Source: an uncultured Bacteroidales bacterium
GTDB taxonomy: Bacteria > Bacteroidota > Bacteroidia > Bacteroidales > Bacteroidaceae
Length of the DNA stretch: 64,000 nt
Reading direction: 5' to 3'
NCBI GenBank assembly: GCA_902779535.1
Contig: CACZBX010000007.1
Coordinates: 27,031 to 91,030, forward strand
The translations under genes and the position numbers were made by a program. How positions within the stretch are numbered: position 1 is the stretch's first letter; every line of letters starts with the position of its first letter. The notes under the pieces are model-generated. The model was not told the DNA's origin and did not search any database. It was given only the letters and a program-made list of their open reading frames with translations. This document shows positions 48,568 through 56,679 of this stretch, in pieces.

Positions 48568-49740
48568 CTATTCCACCACAATAAAAATCTGGAAAGAGGT
48601 ATCGCTCGAAACTGGAGTCAGGGAGAGATAGCCATGCTGGATCTTAGAAGATGATAAGACAAGAGGATGCTGCTCCATCATCCGATGATGAAATTGGAGG
48701 GCTTCCCCCGGCTTCGGATAGTATTCAATATGAAAAAAACCCTGCGAGGAAGGATCAAGATAGCGGTCGGACAGGATACGGGTGACCACGCCCATGTTCA
48801 TCCGCAAGTTCATCTCGACACACGGATGAAGCAAATACGCCTCTCCCTCCCTGCAAATCATCATGTCGACACCAAGGTATCCTGTATAGGTACCATGCAG
48901 CAACTCCGCCAAAAGATGCTCCAACGTAAAACGCACCTCATTCAGCACGTTTAATGACAGAAATGCCGACAGCCGTTGTTCAATCACCGCATCCGAAGCC
49001 AGAAGATTGCGCTTATATACGCCATTATCATCGGTTTCGAACAGGGAATAGCCTGCAAAATGCACCTCTCCATCAACCTCGGCACGAAACTCCATGGCAA
49101 AGTCGACCAACCTCATATAGGCCGGCTCACCCACGATACATTGCTGGATATTGAGGGTACGCTGTATCCAACTTCGCTGCGGAGCCTCCACATCCGGAGA
49201 AGAAATGAACTGGATGCCACGCCCACTCCCAGACCATGGTGCCTTTAGTACCACACGATCGTACCGGACAAGGAAGGCATCGACGCCGGCCTCATCCTTC
49301 AAGACGGATGAGGTGCCCACTAACGGTCCATGCACCTTGTCTTTCAACAGTTGCAGCAGAGAGACTGCCGTCGTCCGGGCCGATAATCGGCGTATCTCAT
49401 TCATCCGATTCTCATCCGGGAAAGCCGATGATGGCAAATTCTTTTCTTTCAGCGTTCTGCATAAAGCAGGATTCCATCCCCACGGAACGATTCGCTCATA
49501 AATAGGCTCCACTTCTGAAACACAGTTCACGCTTAATCCGAACGGACAGGCCGAGAAGTACCTTTTCGCTGTATTTACATCGGGTACAAGTATTGCACCG
49601 TCCCTTTCGGCGTACCAGGCAGGTAAGAAAGACAAGTCGTCCTTCATCTTCTGAACGGTATGCCGAACCACGAACCGCGATTTACCATGCGCTAAAGCCA
49701 TGTCGTTCTCCGGATTAAACAAATACAAACTCGTTCCCAT
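48568..49740 (-). CDS. ATP-grasp-like protein of unknown function
   Basis: The protein begins SLYLFNPENDMALAHG, and carries VVLKAPWSGSGRGIQFI (about 165-182), the lysine and glycine-rich loop of the ATP-grasp fold, then a late GYLGVDMMICREGEAYLLHP and VEMNLRMNMG, which hold the acidic and Asn residues that bind metal-ATP. ATP-grasp enzymes join a carboxylate to an amine or thiol. This Bacteroidetes group has no known substrate. I start at the third codon's ATG (49740); the ATG at 49746 is two residues upstream. It is a single gene. Confidence 0.7.
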   Translation of the reverse strand: MGTSLYLFNPENDMALAHGKSRFVVRHTVQKMKDDLSFLPAWYAERDGAILVPDVNTAKRYFSACPFGLSVNCVSEVEPIYERIVPWGWNPALCRTLKEKNLPSSAFPDENRMNEIRRLSARTTAVSLLQLLKDKVHGPLVGTSSVLKDEAGVDAFLVRYDRVVLKAPWSGSGRGIQFISSPDVEAPQRSWIQRTLNIQQCIVGEPAYMRLVDFAMEFRAEVDGEVHFAGYSLFETDDNGVYKRNLLASDAVIEQRLSAFLSLNVLNEVRFTLEHLLAELLHGTYTGYLGVDMMICREGEAYLLHPCVEMNLRMNMGVVTRILSDRYLDPSSQGFFHIEYYPKPGEALQFHHRMMEQHPLVLSSSKIQHGYLSLTPVSSDTSFQIFIVVE

Positions 49741-49844
49741 GCACATTCTGCAATTTCTTTAAGCGTAAAGATAATGCAAATAAAGTGGTTCATAAAATAA
49801 TCCGCAAATATTCCTTTCTATTAGGATAATTTTGCAAACTCTAC

Positions 49845-49875
49845 TTTGCAAAGCGAAATTGTTTTCTTAATTTTG
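49845..49875 (+). promoter_or_regulatory. Promoter of the AAA ATPase gene
   Basis: TTTG (49845-49848), a 19-base spacer, then TAATTTTG (49868-49875), 21 bases before the ATG. Confidence 0.8.
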
Positions 49876-49896
49876 CACCCAAATTGTAAGTGAAAA

Positions 49897-51072
49897 ATGG
49901 AAACTTTTTACAGGACACATCATTACCTCGTAGAGCACGTTCAGGCACCTGTCCGCCGCATCCTGATGGATGAGATAAACTGGCAGGACCGACTGATCGG
50001 GATTAAGGGAACGCGAGGTATTGGGAAGACCACGTTTCTGCTTCAATATGCCAAGGAGAAATTCGGTTCCGACCGTTCGTGCCTGTATATCAACATGAAC
50101 AACTTCTACTTTGCCAATCACACCTTGTCCGACTTTGCTCAGCAGTTCGTGGATAATGGCGGGAAGGTGCTGCTCATCGACCAGGTTTTCAAGTATCCTG
50201 CATGGAGCCAAGAGCTGAGGATATGCTACGACCGTTTCCCGAACCTTCGGATTATCTTCACCAACTCGTCGGTAATGCAACTGGAGGATTACCCCGAATT
50301 GGCTTCGGTGTGCAAGCTGTATCACCTCAGAGGCTTCTCGTTCCGTGAATTTCTGAACTTGAAAACCGGACATTCGTTCCATCCTTACTCGCTAGGCGAA
50401 ATCCTTGAAAACCATCAGGCCATTGCCGAGACCGTATTGCGAAACTGCAACCCGCTCGACTACTTCAAGGATTATCTTCATCATGGATTCTATCCTTTTT
50501 TCCTGGAACATCGCAACTATTCCGAGAACTTGCTGAAGACCATGAACATGATGATTGAAGTGGACATCTTACTCATCAAACAGATTGAACTGAAATATCT
50601 GTCGAAGATTAAGAAACTCCTGTATTTATTGGCGGTCGATGGTACGGTGGCCCCCAACGTGAGCCAGTTGGCTAAGGAGATCCAGACATCGCGTGCCACC
50701 ATCATGAACTATATCAAATACTTGTCGGAAGCCCGGCTGATCAATATGATCTATCCGTCAGGAGAGAGTTTTCCGAAGAAGCCGGCCAAACTGATGATGC
50801 ACAACACCAATCTGATGTATGCCATCTACCCCATCAAGTTTGAAAAGCAAGACGTGCTCGATACCTTCCTCACCAATGCCTTGCACAAAGGTCATCAGGT
50901 ATGCAAGGGCGAACGGGGCGCATCTTTCCTCATCGACGATAAGTACCATTTCCGTACGTGCATGGACATCGGCGATATCCGGAACAATCCACGCACCTAC
51001 GTGGCTGTAAGAAACATGGAAGTGGGGCACGGCAATGAAATACCGCTGTGGCTTATGGGATTCCTTTATTAA
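49897..51072 (+). CDS. AAA14/DUF4143-type ATPase
   Basis: Walker A is GTRGIGKTT (38-46) and the Walker B-like motif is VLLIDQV (91-97), where the usual DE is DQ. A sensor-like IIFTNSSVMQLED follows. The C-terminal half contains a winged-helix-like segment (VSQLAKEIQTSRATIMNYIK) and the nuclease-like end of DUF4143 proteins, here reduced. The family is common in Bacteroides, often several copies per genome, with unknown role. It has a strong promoter of its own and ends 35 bases before PFOR. Confidence 0.87.
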   Translation: METFYRTHHYLVEHVQAPVRRILMDEINWQDRLIGIKGTRGIGKTTFLLQYAKEKFGSDRSCLYINMNNFYFANHTLSDFAQQFVDNGGKVLLIDQVFKYPAWSQELRICYDRFPNLRIIFTNSSVMQLEDYPELASVCKLYHLRGFSFREFLNLKTGHSFHPYSLGEILENHQAIAETVLRNCNPLDYFKDYLHHGFYPFFLEHRNYSENLLKTMNMMIEVDILLIKQIELKYLSKIKKLLYLLAVDGTVAPNVSQLAKEIQTSRATIMNYIKYLSEARLINMIYPSGESFPKKPAKLMMHNTNLMYAIYPIKFEKQDVLDTFLTNALHKGHQVCKGERGASFLIDDKYHFRTCMDIGDIRNNPRTYVAVRNMEVGHGNEIPLWLMGFLY

Positions 51073-51107
51073 AACGAGAAATTAATTACTTAATAAAATT
51101 AATGTAT

Positions 51108-54100
51108 ATGACTAAACAAAAGAAATTTATCACTTGTGATGGAAATGAGGCTGCTGCTCATATCAGCTATATGTTCAGTGAGGTAGCAGCTATCTACCCT
51201 ATCACTCCGTCGTCTCCAATGGCGGAACACGTTGACGAATGGGCTGCCAAAGGCAGAAAGAACCTGTTCGGCCAAACCGTCAGTGTACAAGAAATGCAAT
51301 CCGAAGGTGGTGCTGCCGGTGCACTCCACGGTTCGCTTCAGGCAGGTGCATTGACTACAACGTTTACCGCTTCACAAGGTTTGTTGCTGATGATACCAAA
51401 TATGTATAAGATTGCCGGTGAGTTATTGCCTTGCGTATTCGACGTATCCGCACGTACATTGGCTTCTCATTCCTTGTGTATCTTCGGTGACCACCAAGAT
51501 GTGATGGCTTGCCGTCAGACAGGCTTTGCCATGTTCTGCTCAGGTTCTGTACAGGAGGTTATGGACTTGACTGCCGTTCCTCACCTGGCAACGCTGAAGA
51601 CTTGCGTTCCGTTCATAAACTTCTTCGACGGATTCCGTACCTCTCATGAGTATCATAAGATTGAGATGTTGCAAGATGAAGATATCCTCCCATTGGTTGA
51701 TATGGACGATATTAAACGCTTCCGCGACCGTGCCATGTCACCTGAACGCCCTGTTACCCGCGGTACAGCCGAGAATCCTGAAACATTCTTTACACACCGT
51801 GAGGCCAGCAATGCTTATTACAACAATGTTCCTGAAGTTGTTGAGGGACTGTTGGGTAAGATCAGCACCATCACCGGTCGTGAATACCACCTGTTCTCAT
51901 ACTACGGTGCAAAGGATGCCGACCGCATGATTATCTTGATGGGCTCTGCTACTGAAGCAGCACGCGAGGCAATCGACTACCTGAATAAGAACGGTGAGAA
52001 AGTGGGTATGATCAGCGTACACCTATATCGTCCGTTCTCAGTAAAGCATCTGTTGACTGCTGTTCCTAAGACCGTGAAACGCATCGCTGTCCTGGATCGT
52101 ACCAAAGAGCCAGGTGCTGAGGGAGAACCGCTGTACCTCGATGTGAAGAGTGCTTACTACGATGTAGAGGATAAACCTCTTATCGTTGGTGGTCGCTACG
52201 GCTTGGGCTCACATGACACCACTCCTGCTCAAATCATCTCTGTATTCAATAACCTGAAACTGAACGAACCGAAGAACAACTTCACGATTGGTATCGTTGA
52301 CGATGTGACCTTCACTTCTCTTCCACAGGTTGAGGAAATTCCAATGGGTGGCGAAGGTATGTTCGAGGCTAAGTTCTATGGTCTGGGTGCCGATGGTACC
52401 GTAGGCGCTAACAAAAACTCGGTAAAGATTATTGGTGATAACACCGACAAGCACTGCCAGGCTTATTTCAGCTACGACTCAAAGAAGTCGGGTGGCTTCA
52501 CTTGCTCGCATCTCCGTTTCGGCGACTCTCCTATCCACTCTACCTATCAGGTAAACACACCGAACTTCGTGGCTTGCCACGTACAGGCTTACCTGCATAT
52601 GTACGATGTAGTTCGTGGTTTGCAGAAGAATGGTACTTTCTTGCTGAATACCATCTTCGAAGGTGACGAACTCGTTAACTTCCTGCCAAACAAGGTAAAG
52701 AGATATTTTGCAAAGAACAACATTACCGTTTACTATATCAATGCAACGAAGATTGCTCAAGAGATTGGTTTGGGTAACCGTACCAACACCATCCTTCAGA
52801 GTGCTTTCTTCCGCATCACTGAGGTAATCCCTGTCGACTTGGCTGTAGAGCAGATGAAGAAGTTCATCGTGAAGAGTTACGGCAACAAGGGTCAGGATGT
52901 TGTCGACCTGAACTATGCTGCAGTCGACCGTGGTGGCGAGTACAAGCAGTTGGCTGTTGACCCGGCATGGGCTAACTTGGCTGACGATGCTGTTGTCGAG
53001 GATGATGCTCCTGCATTTGTTAAGGATTTGGTACGCCCGATCAATGCTCAAAGTGGTGACCTGCTGAAGGTATCCGACTTTGTTAAGCATGGTACCGTCG
53101 ATGGAACATGGGCAGTAGGCACTGCTGCATACGAGAAACGTGGTGTTGAAGCTTTCGTTCCTGTATGGAATCCCGAGAACTGTATCCAGTGTAACAAGTG
53201 TGCTTTCGTTTGTCCTCACGCTGCTATCCGTCCGTTCGTCATGACCGACGAAGAGTTGGCTGGCATCAACGCTCCTTCTATCACCATCAAGGCACCGAAA
53301 ACAATGGCTGGTATGCACTTCCGCATCCAGACAAGCGTAATGGACTGCTTGGGCTGTGGTAACTGCGAGGATGTTTGTCCGGGCAATCCGAAGACCGGCA
53401 AGGCTCTGAAGATGGTTCCGTTCAATCCAGATGCTGAAGACATGAAGAAGGAAGCTGCTTACTGGAACTACATGGTGAAGAACGTGAAGTCAAAACAAGA
53501 CTTGGTAGACATCAAACAATCACCGAAGAATTCTCAGTTTGCTACTCCTATGTTTGAGTTCTCAGGTGCATGCTCTGGCTGTGGTGAGACTCCATACGTG
53601 AAGTTAATCTCTCAGTTGTTTGGTGACCGTCAGATGATTGCCAATGCAACAGGTTGTTCTTCGATCTACTCTGCTTCTATTCCTTCTACTCCATATTGCA
53701 AGAACGAGAAGGGTCAGGGCCCTGTATTCAACAACTCTCTGTTTGAGGACTTCTGCGAATTTGGCTTGGGTATGGCTTTAGGCAACAAGAAGATGAAAGA
53801 GCGTGTTGCCAAACTGTTGCAAGAAGCAACTACCAACGAGAATTGTCCTGCAGAGTTCAAGGCATTGGCTGCTGAATGGATAGAGAAGAAGAACGATGCC
53901 GACGAGACCAAACGTCTGGCTGCTCTGCTGAAGCCTTACATTGCCGGTGGTGCCGAGGCAGGCTGTCCGTTCTGTGCTGAACTGAAGACATTGGATCATT
54001 ATCTGGTGAAGAGAAGTCAATGGATTATCGGTGGTGATGGTGCTTCTTACGATATCGGTTACGGTGGTTTGGATCACGTGATTGCATCGGGTGAAGATGT

Positions 54101-54692
54101 AAACATCCTCGTTCTGGATACCGAAGTCTATTCAAATACGGGTGGCCAGTCATCAAAGGCTACTCCGCTGGGTGCTATCGCACAGTTTGCTGCCCAAGGT
54201 AAGCGCATCCGCAAGAAAGATCTTGGCTTGATGGCAACGACATACGGCTATGTATATGTTGCACAGATTGCCATGGGTGCCGACAATGCACAATGCTTGA
54301 AGGCTATCCGTGAGGCTGAGGCTTATCCTGGTCCGTCACTGATCATTGCTTACGCTCCATGTATCAACCATGGATTGAAGATCAAGGGTGGTATGGGACG
54401 CAGCCAGGCAGAGGAAGGCCGTGCCGTTGAATGTGGTTACTGGCATCTTTGGAGATACAATCCACAGTTGGCTGATGAAGGCAAGAATCCGTTCAGTCTT
54501 GATTCCAAGGCTCCGGATTGGAGCAAGTTCCACGACTTCCTCATGGGTGAGGTTCGTTACCTGTCAGTTAAGAAGGCTTATCCAAACGAGGCAGAAGAGC
54601 TCTTCGCTGAGGCACAGCGCATGGCACAACTCCGTTATAAGAGTTACATCCGCAAGTCACAGGAAGACTGGAGTGCTGAAACAGCAGAATAA
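51108..54692 (+). CDS. nifJ: Pyruvate:ferredoxin (flavodoxin) oxidoreductase
   Basis: This single-chain PFOR (1194 aa) oxidises pyruvate to acetyl-CoA and CO2 and reduces ferredoxin, the core of anaerobic energy metabolism. Domains in order: pyrimidine-binding TPP domain (FITCDGNEAAAHISYMFSEV; YPITPSSPMAE), transketolase C-like domain, gamma domain, two 4Fe-4S clusters (CIQCNKCAFVCP and CLGCGNCEDVCP), then the proximal-cluster cysteines (GACSGCGET) and pyrophosphate-binding TPP domain (GDGASYDIGYGG; NTGGQSSKATP). The start at 51108 matches the conserved MTKQKKF opening; 51048 would overlap the previous gene. Codon use is strongly biased, as in highly expressed genes. Confidence 0.97.
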   Translation: MTKQKKFITCDGNEAAAHISYMFSEVAAIYPITPSSPMAEHVDEWAAKGRKNLFGQTVSVQEMQSEGGAAGALHGSLQAGALTTTFTASQGLLLMIPNMYKIAGELLPCVFDVSARTLASHSLCIFGDHQDVMACRQTGFAMFCSGSVQEVMDLTAVPHLATLKTCVPFINFFDGFRTSHEYHKIEMLQDEDILPLVDMDDIKRFRDRAMSPERPVTRGTAENPETFFTHREASNAYYNNVPEVVEGLLGKISTITGREYHLFSYYGAKDADRMIILMGSATEAAREAIDYLNKNGEKVGMISVHLYRPFSVKHLLTAVPKTVKRIAVLDRTKEPGAEGEPLYLDVKSAYYDVEDKPLIVGGRYGLGSHDTTPAQIISVFNNLKLNEPKNNFTIGIVDDVTFTSLPQVEEIPMGGEGMFEAKFYGLGADGTVGANKNSVKIIGDNTDKHCQAYFSYDSKKSGGFTCSHLRFGDSPIHSTYQVNTPNFVACHVQAYLHMYDVVRGLQKNGTFLLNTIFEGDELVNFLPNKVKRYFAKNNITVYYINATKIAQEIGLGNRTNTILQSAFFRITEVIPVDLAVEQMKKFIVKSYGNKGQDVVDLNYAAVDRGGEYKQLAVDPAWANLADDAVVEDDAPAFVKDLVRPINAQSGDLLKVSDFVKHGTVDGTWAVGTAAYEKRGVEAFVPVWNPENCIQCNKCAFVCPHAAIRPFVMTDEELAGINAPSITIKAPKTMAGMHFRIQTSVMDCLGCGNCEDVCPGNPKTGKALKMVPFNPDAEDMKKEAAYWNYMVKNVKSKQDLVDIKQSPKNSQFATPMFEFSGACSGCGETPYVKLISQLFGDRQMIANATGCSSIYSASIPSTPYCKNEKGQGPVFNNSLFEDFCEFGLGMALGNKKMKERVAKLLQEATTNENCPAEFKALAAEWIEKKNDADETKRLAALLKPYIAGGAEAGCPFCAELKTLDHYLVKRSQWIIGGDGASYDIGYGGLDHVIASGEDVNILVLDTEVYSNTGGQSSKATPLGAIAQFAAQGKRIRKKDLGLMATTYGYVYVAQIAMGADNAQCLKAIREAEAYPGPSLIIAYAPCINHGLKIKGGMGRSQAEEGRAVECGYWHLWRYNPQLADEGKNPFSLDSKAPDWSKFHDFLMGEVRYLSVKKAYPNEAEELFAEAQRMAQLRYKSYIRKSQEDWSAETAE

Positions 54693-54716
54693 TCCATTTG
54701 GATCAAATATGAAGAG

Positions 54717-54743
54717 GAGGGCAATTCGTTCTGAATTGCCCTC
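54717..54743 (+). terminator. Intrinsic terminator of PFOR
   Basis: GAGGGCAATTC pairs with GAATTGCCCTC (loop GTTCT), followed by TTTCTTTTT. Confidence 0.9.
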
Positions 54744-54920
54744 TTTCTTTTTAGTATTTATTCGATGGAAGTGAATCGATTCAAATCGCTTCTTCATAGT
54801 TCTTTAAATCATACTCATGAGGATCCGGAGCACAAGGATTTCATTATTTAATCAGCAAAATATTTGATAGATTACCATAACTATTTCGCTTTGTCGTCGT
54901 GAATCACCGAACCCTAATGC

Positions 54921-55025
54921 CGTGGATCTCTGGATCCACGACTTTATAATGAGCGGATTTTCAATTCGCATAGGTCGCAAGCCCGCTATCACTTGTCCCT
55001 GTGAATCCGGAGTTCCACAGGGACA
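54921..55025. repeat. REP-like hairpin cluster 2
   Basis: CGTGGATC/GATCCACG (54921-54940), then degenerate GCGGATT and GGTCGCAAGCCC elements, then TGTCCCTGTG...CACAGGGACA (54994-55025). The order and sequence parallel cluster 1 at 46.03-46.16 kb. The 54.75-55.05 kb stretch holds no gene. Confidence 0.65.
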
Positions 55026-55050
55026 AGCGGAACATAATACTACAAAAAAA

Positions 55051-55076
55051 GAAGGTATGCCTTTTGGCATACCTTC
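55051..55076 (-). terminator. Terminator of the SPOR lipoprotein gene
   Basis: An 11-bp stem GAAGGTATGCC / GGCATACCTTC with a four-base loop. On the lower strand it is followed by TTTTTTT. Confidence 0.9.
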
Positions 55077-55099
55077 ACTATTGTATCAGATTCGATTCC

Positions 55100-55588
55100 T
55101 TATTTGTTATACAATAACCATGAACCTTGGAAGTCCTGACGGTTTGGATACTTAGCTTTGAAACTTTCTTTAGCCACAGCAGCAGCATTACGATCATCAA
55201 ACGAAGCACAAACCACACGGTACATATTGTTGTTGGCATTGAACACGATACGTGCATCATAACCCTCACCTTCCAAGAAAGCCTTCAGATTCTCAGCATT
55301 CGCCTTAACACCAAAACTACCACAAACTACACTGTAAGCACGCAGACTGTTACCCGATACCAAAGAAACTTTCTCGGTACGATAAGTTGCATCAGCAGCA
55401 ACAGGTGCAGCAGCTTGTACCGGAGCAGTAGCCTCAACATACTGAGTTGTTTCTTGTGTCGTTGCCTCTGCCATTTCCTGAGCCTTAGCCTTTTCGTAAG
55501 CTTTCTTGTAAGCACTCTCGCTGGATTTACATGATGTGAAAGCAAATGCTACACATACACCCATAAATAATACCAAAATCTTTTTCAT
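55100..55588 (-). CDS. SPOR-domain lipoprotein
   Basis: The lipobox is at C20 (FTSC), then a Lys/Glu/Ala-rich linker (YKKAYEKAKAQEMAEA, a probable helix) and a SPOR domain (about 80-160): AYSVVCGSFGVKANAENLKA, FLEGEGYDARIVF, MYRVVCASFDDRNAA. SPOR domains bind peptidoglycan stripped of stem peptides, often at the division site, so this is probably a periplasmic cell-envelope factor. It has a perfect promoter and its own terminator. Confidence 0.9.
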   Translation of the reverse strand: MKKILVLFMGVCVAFAFTSCKSSESAYKKAYEKAKAQEMAEATTQETTQYVEATAPVQAAAPVAADATYRTEKVSLVSGNSLRAYSVVCGSFGVKANAENLKAFLEGEGYDARIVFNANNNMYRVVCASFDDRNAAAVAKESFKAKYPNRQDFQGSWLLYNK

Positions 55589-55641
55589 TTTTATATTTTT
55601 TTGAATTAGACAACCTGTTTACCTATGTGTTTAACACTATG

Positions 55642-55672
55642 CAAAAGTAAAATAAGTATAGTAGTTTACAAA
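55642..55672 (-). promoter_or_regulatory. Promoter of the SPOR lipoprotein gene
   Basis: The lower strand reads TTTG (55672-55669), a 19-base spacer, then TACTTTTG (55649-55642). Confidence 0.8.
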
Positions 55673-55765
55673 CATTACTTCGGTTAAAGTATGTTAATCG
55701 ATGCTTTTTGCTCAGGTTTCTGAAAGAAAAAGAAAAAAAACCGAATCAGAATGGATTTCATTTCC

Positions 55766-55773
55766 TATATTTG
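55766..55773 (+). promoter_or_regulatory. -7 element of the YtxH operon
   Basis: TATATTTG, 21 bases before the ATG at 55795. It excludes the longer frame from 55708. Confidence 0.55.
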
Positions 55774-55794
55774 TACATCTTAAAGAAGAAAATT

Positions 55795-55995
55795 ATGAGA
55801 GGTTTAAGTATTTTAGCGGCTTTCATCGGCGGCGTAGTTGTCGGTGCCGCATCAGGTGTTTTGTTTGCTCCCGAAAAGGGAGAAGAGACCCGCAGCAAGA
55901 TTGCGGAAGTACTTCGCAAGAAGGGTATCAAACTGAGCCGTACCGAACTGGACGAGTTGGTCGACGAGATCACCGACGCCCAGGAGGAGGCCTGA
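55795..55995 (+). CDS. YtxH-domain small membrane protein
   Basis: A 66-aa protein: a glycine-rich membrane helix (LAAFIGGVVVGAASGVLFAP), the YtxH signature APEKGEETRSKI, then a charged helix ending DELVDEITDAQEEA. YtxH proteins are stress-linked in Bacillus, with unknown mechanism. The ATG at 55795 matches the family start. First gene of an operon with a DUF1469-like membrane protein 57 bases downstream. Confidence 0.87.
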   Translation: MRGLSILAAFIGGVVVGAASGVLFAPEKGEETRSKIAEVLRKKGIKLSRTELDELVDEITDAQEEA

Positions 55996-56052
55996 AGTAA
56001 ACGCTGACAGGCGGCAGTAATGCCGCCCCTGTCGGCATAAACACACAGCAAC

Positions 56053-56430
56053 ATGATGTTCTCAAGCGACAAAAATATCGAAAACCTGCAACAACTCTAC
56101 CAAGAGGTGAAGCAATATGTGAACTTGCAGCGCGACTATGTGAAAATAGAGTTGGTGGAAAAGCTCACCATCCTTGGCACATCGCTGCTGCTCGTCCTGG
56201 TGCTTATCATACTCGGCTTTATCGCCCTGTTCTACCTATCCTTTACTCTCGCCTACTTACTCGAACCTCTAGTAGGAAGTCTGAAGGGAAGTTTCGCCAT
56301 TATTACCGGTCTGATCATCATACTCATTCTCATCATCGTCATGATGAGGAAAAGGCTCATCGAGAAACCTTTGGTAAACTTTTTAGCAAACCTGTTACTG
56401 AAAGAGGAGGACGAAGAAGATGAAAGATGA
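56053..56430 (+). CDS. DUF1469/phage-holin-3-6-type membrane protein
   Basis: 125 aa: an N-terminal amphipathic part (NIENLQQLYQEVKQYVNLQR) that may bind the membrane, two transmembrane helices (about 45-70 and 82-105) and an acidic C-terminus (KEEDEEDER). The layout is that of DUF1469 (Phage_holin_3_6) proteins, which often sit with YtxH genes in Bacteroidetes. The second codon is also ATG. The gene overlaps the next by 11 bases. Confidence 0.82.
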   Translation: MMFSSDKNIENLQQLYQEVKQYVNLQRDYVKIELVEKLTILGTSLLLVLVLIILGFIALFYLSFTLAYLLEPLVGSLKGSFAIITGLIIILILIIVMMRKRLIEKPLVNFLANLLLKEEDEEDER

Positions 56431-56668
56431 AATGATAACGCTGGAGATAATCAAACAGATGCGCCGCGAAAAGCTCAAGGAGATTCGGGCAGCAGGAACA
56501 ACCATCAAAAACACCACTCACGGCATCTTCTCCCCTCAGGAAAGACAAACGGGAGTAAACGGACTTATGCAGCATGTAGGAACGGGTATCGCTGTCTACG
56601 ACGGTGTCATGACAGGTATCAAACTTATCCGACAGATACGTAAGATGTTTAAACGAAGAAGATTCTAA
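56420..56668 (+). CDS. 82-aa basic protein of the YtxH-DUF1469 operon
   Basis: The protein starts inside the end of the DUF1469 gene, a sign of coupled translation. It is basic and helical: IIKQMRREKLKEIRAAGTTI, a central GVNGLMQHVGTGIAVYDGVM and a C-terminal MFKRRRF. No family recognised; position suggests it is the third component of this membrane cluster. The tricorn protease gene starts 11 bases later. Confidence 0.72.
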   Translation: MKDEMITLEIIKQMRREKLKEIRAAGTTIKNTTHGIFSPQERQTGVNGLMQHVGTGIAVYDGVMTGIKLIRQIRKMFKRRRF

Positions 56669-56679
56669 TTATTACAGAT

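Noticed and set aside
49867-50382. 171-aa lower-strand frame over the AAA ATPase start
   Set aside because: It overlaps the ATPase Walker A region and promoter; composition is that of an antisense frame.
52479-53318. 279-aa frame on the lower strand inside PFOR
   Set aside because: It is an antisense shadow created by the strong codon bias of PFOR; no start signal or family pattern.
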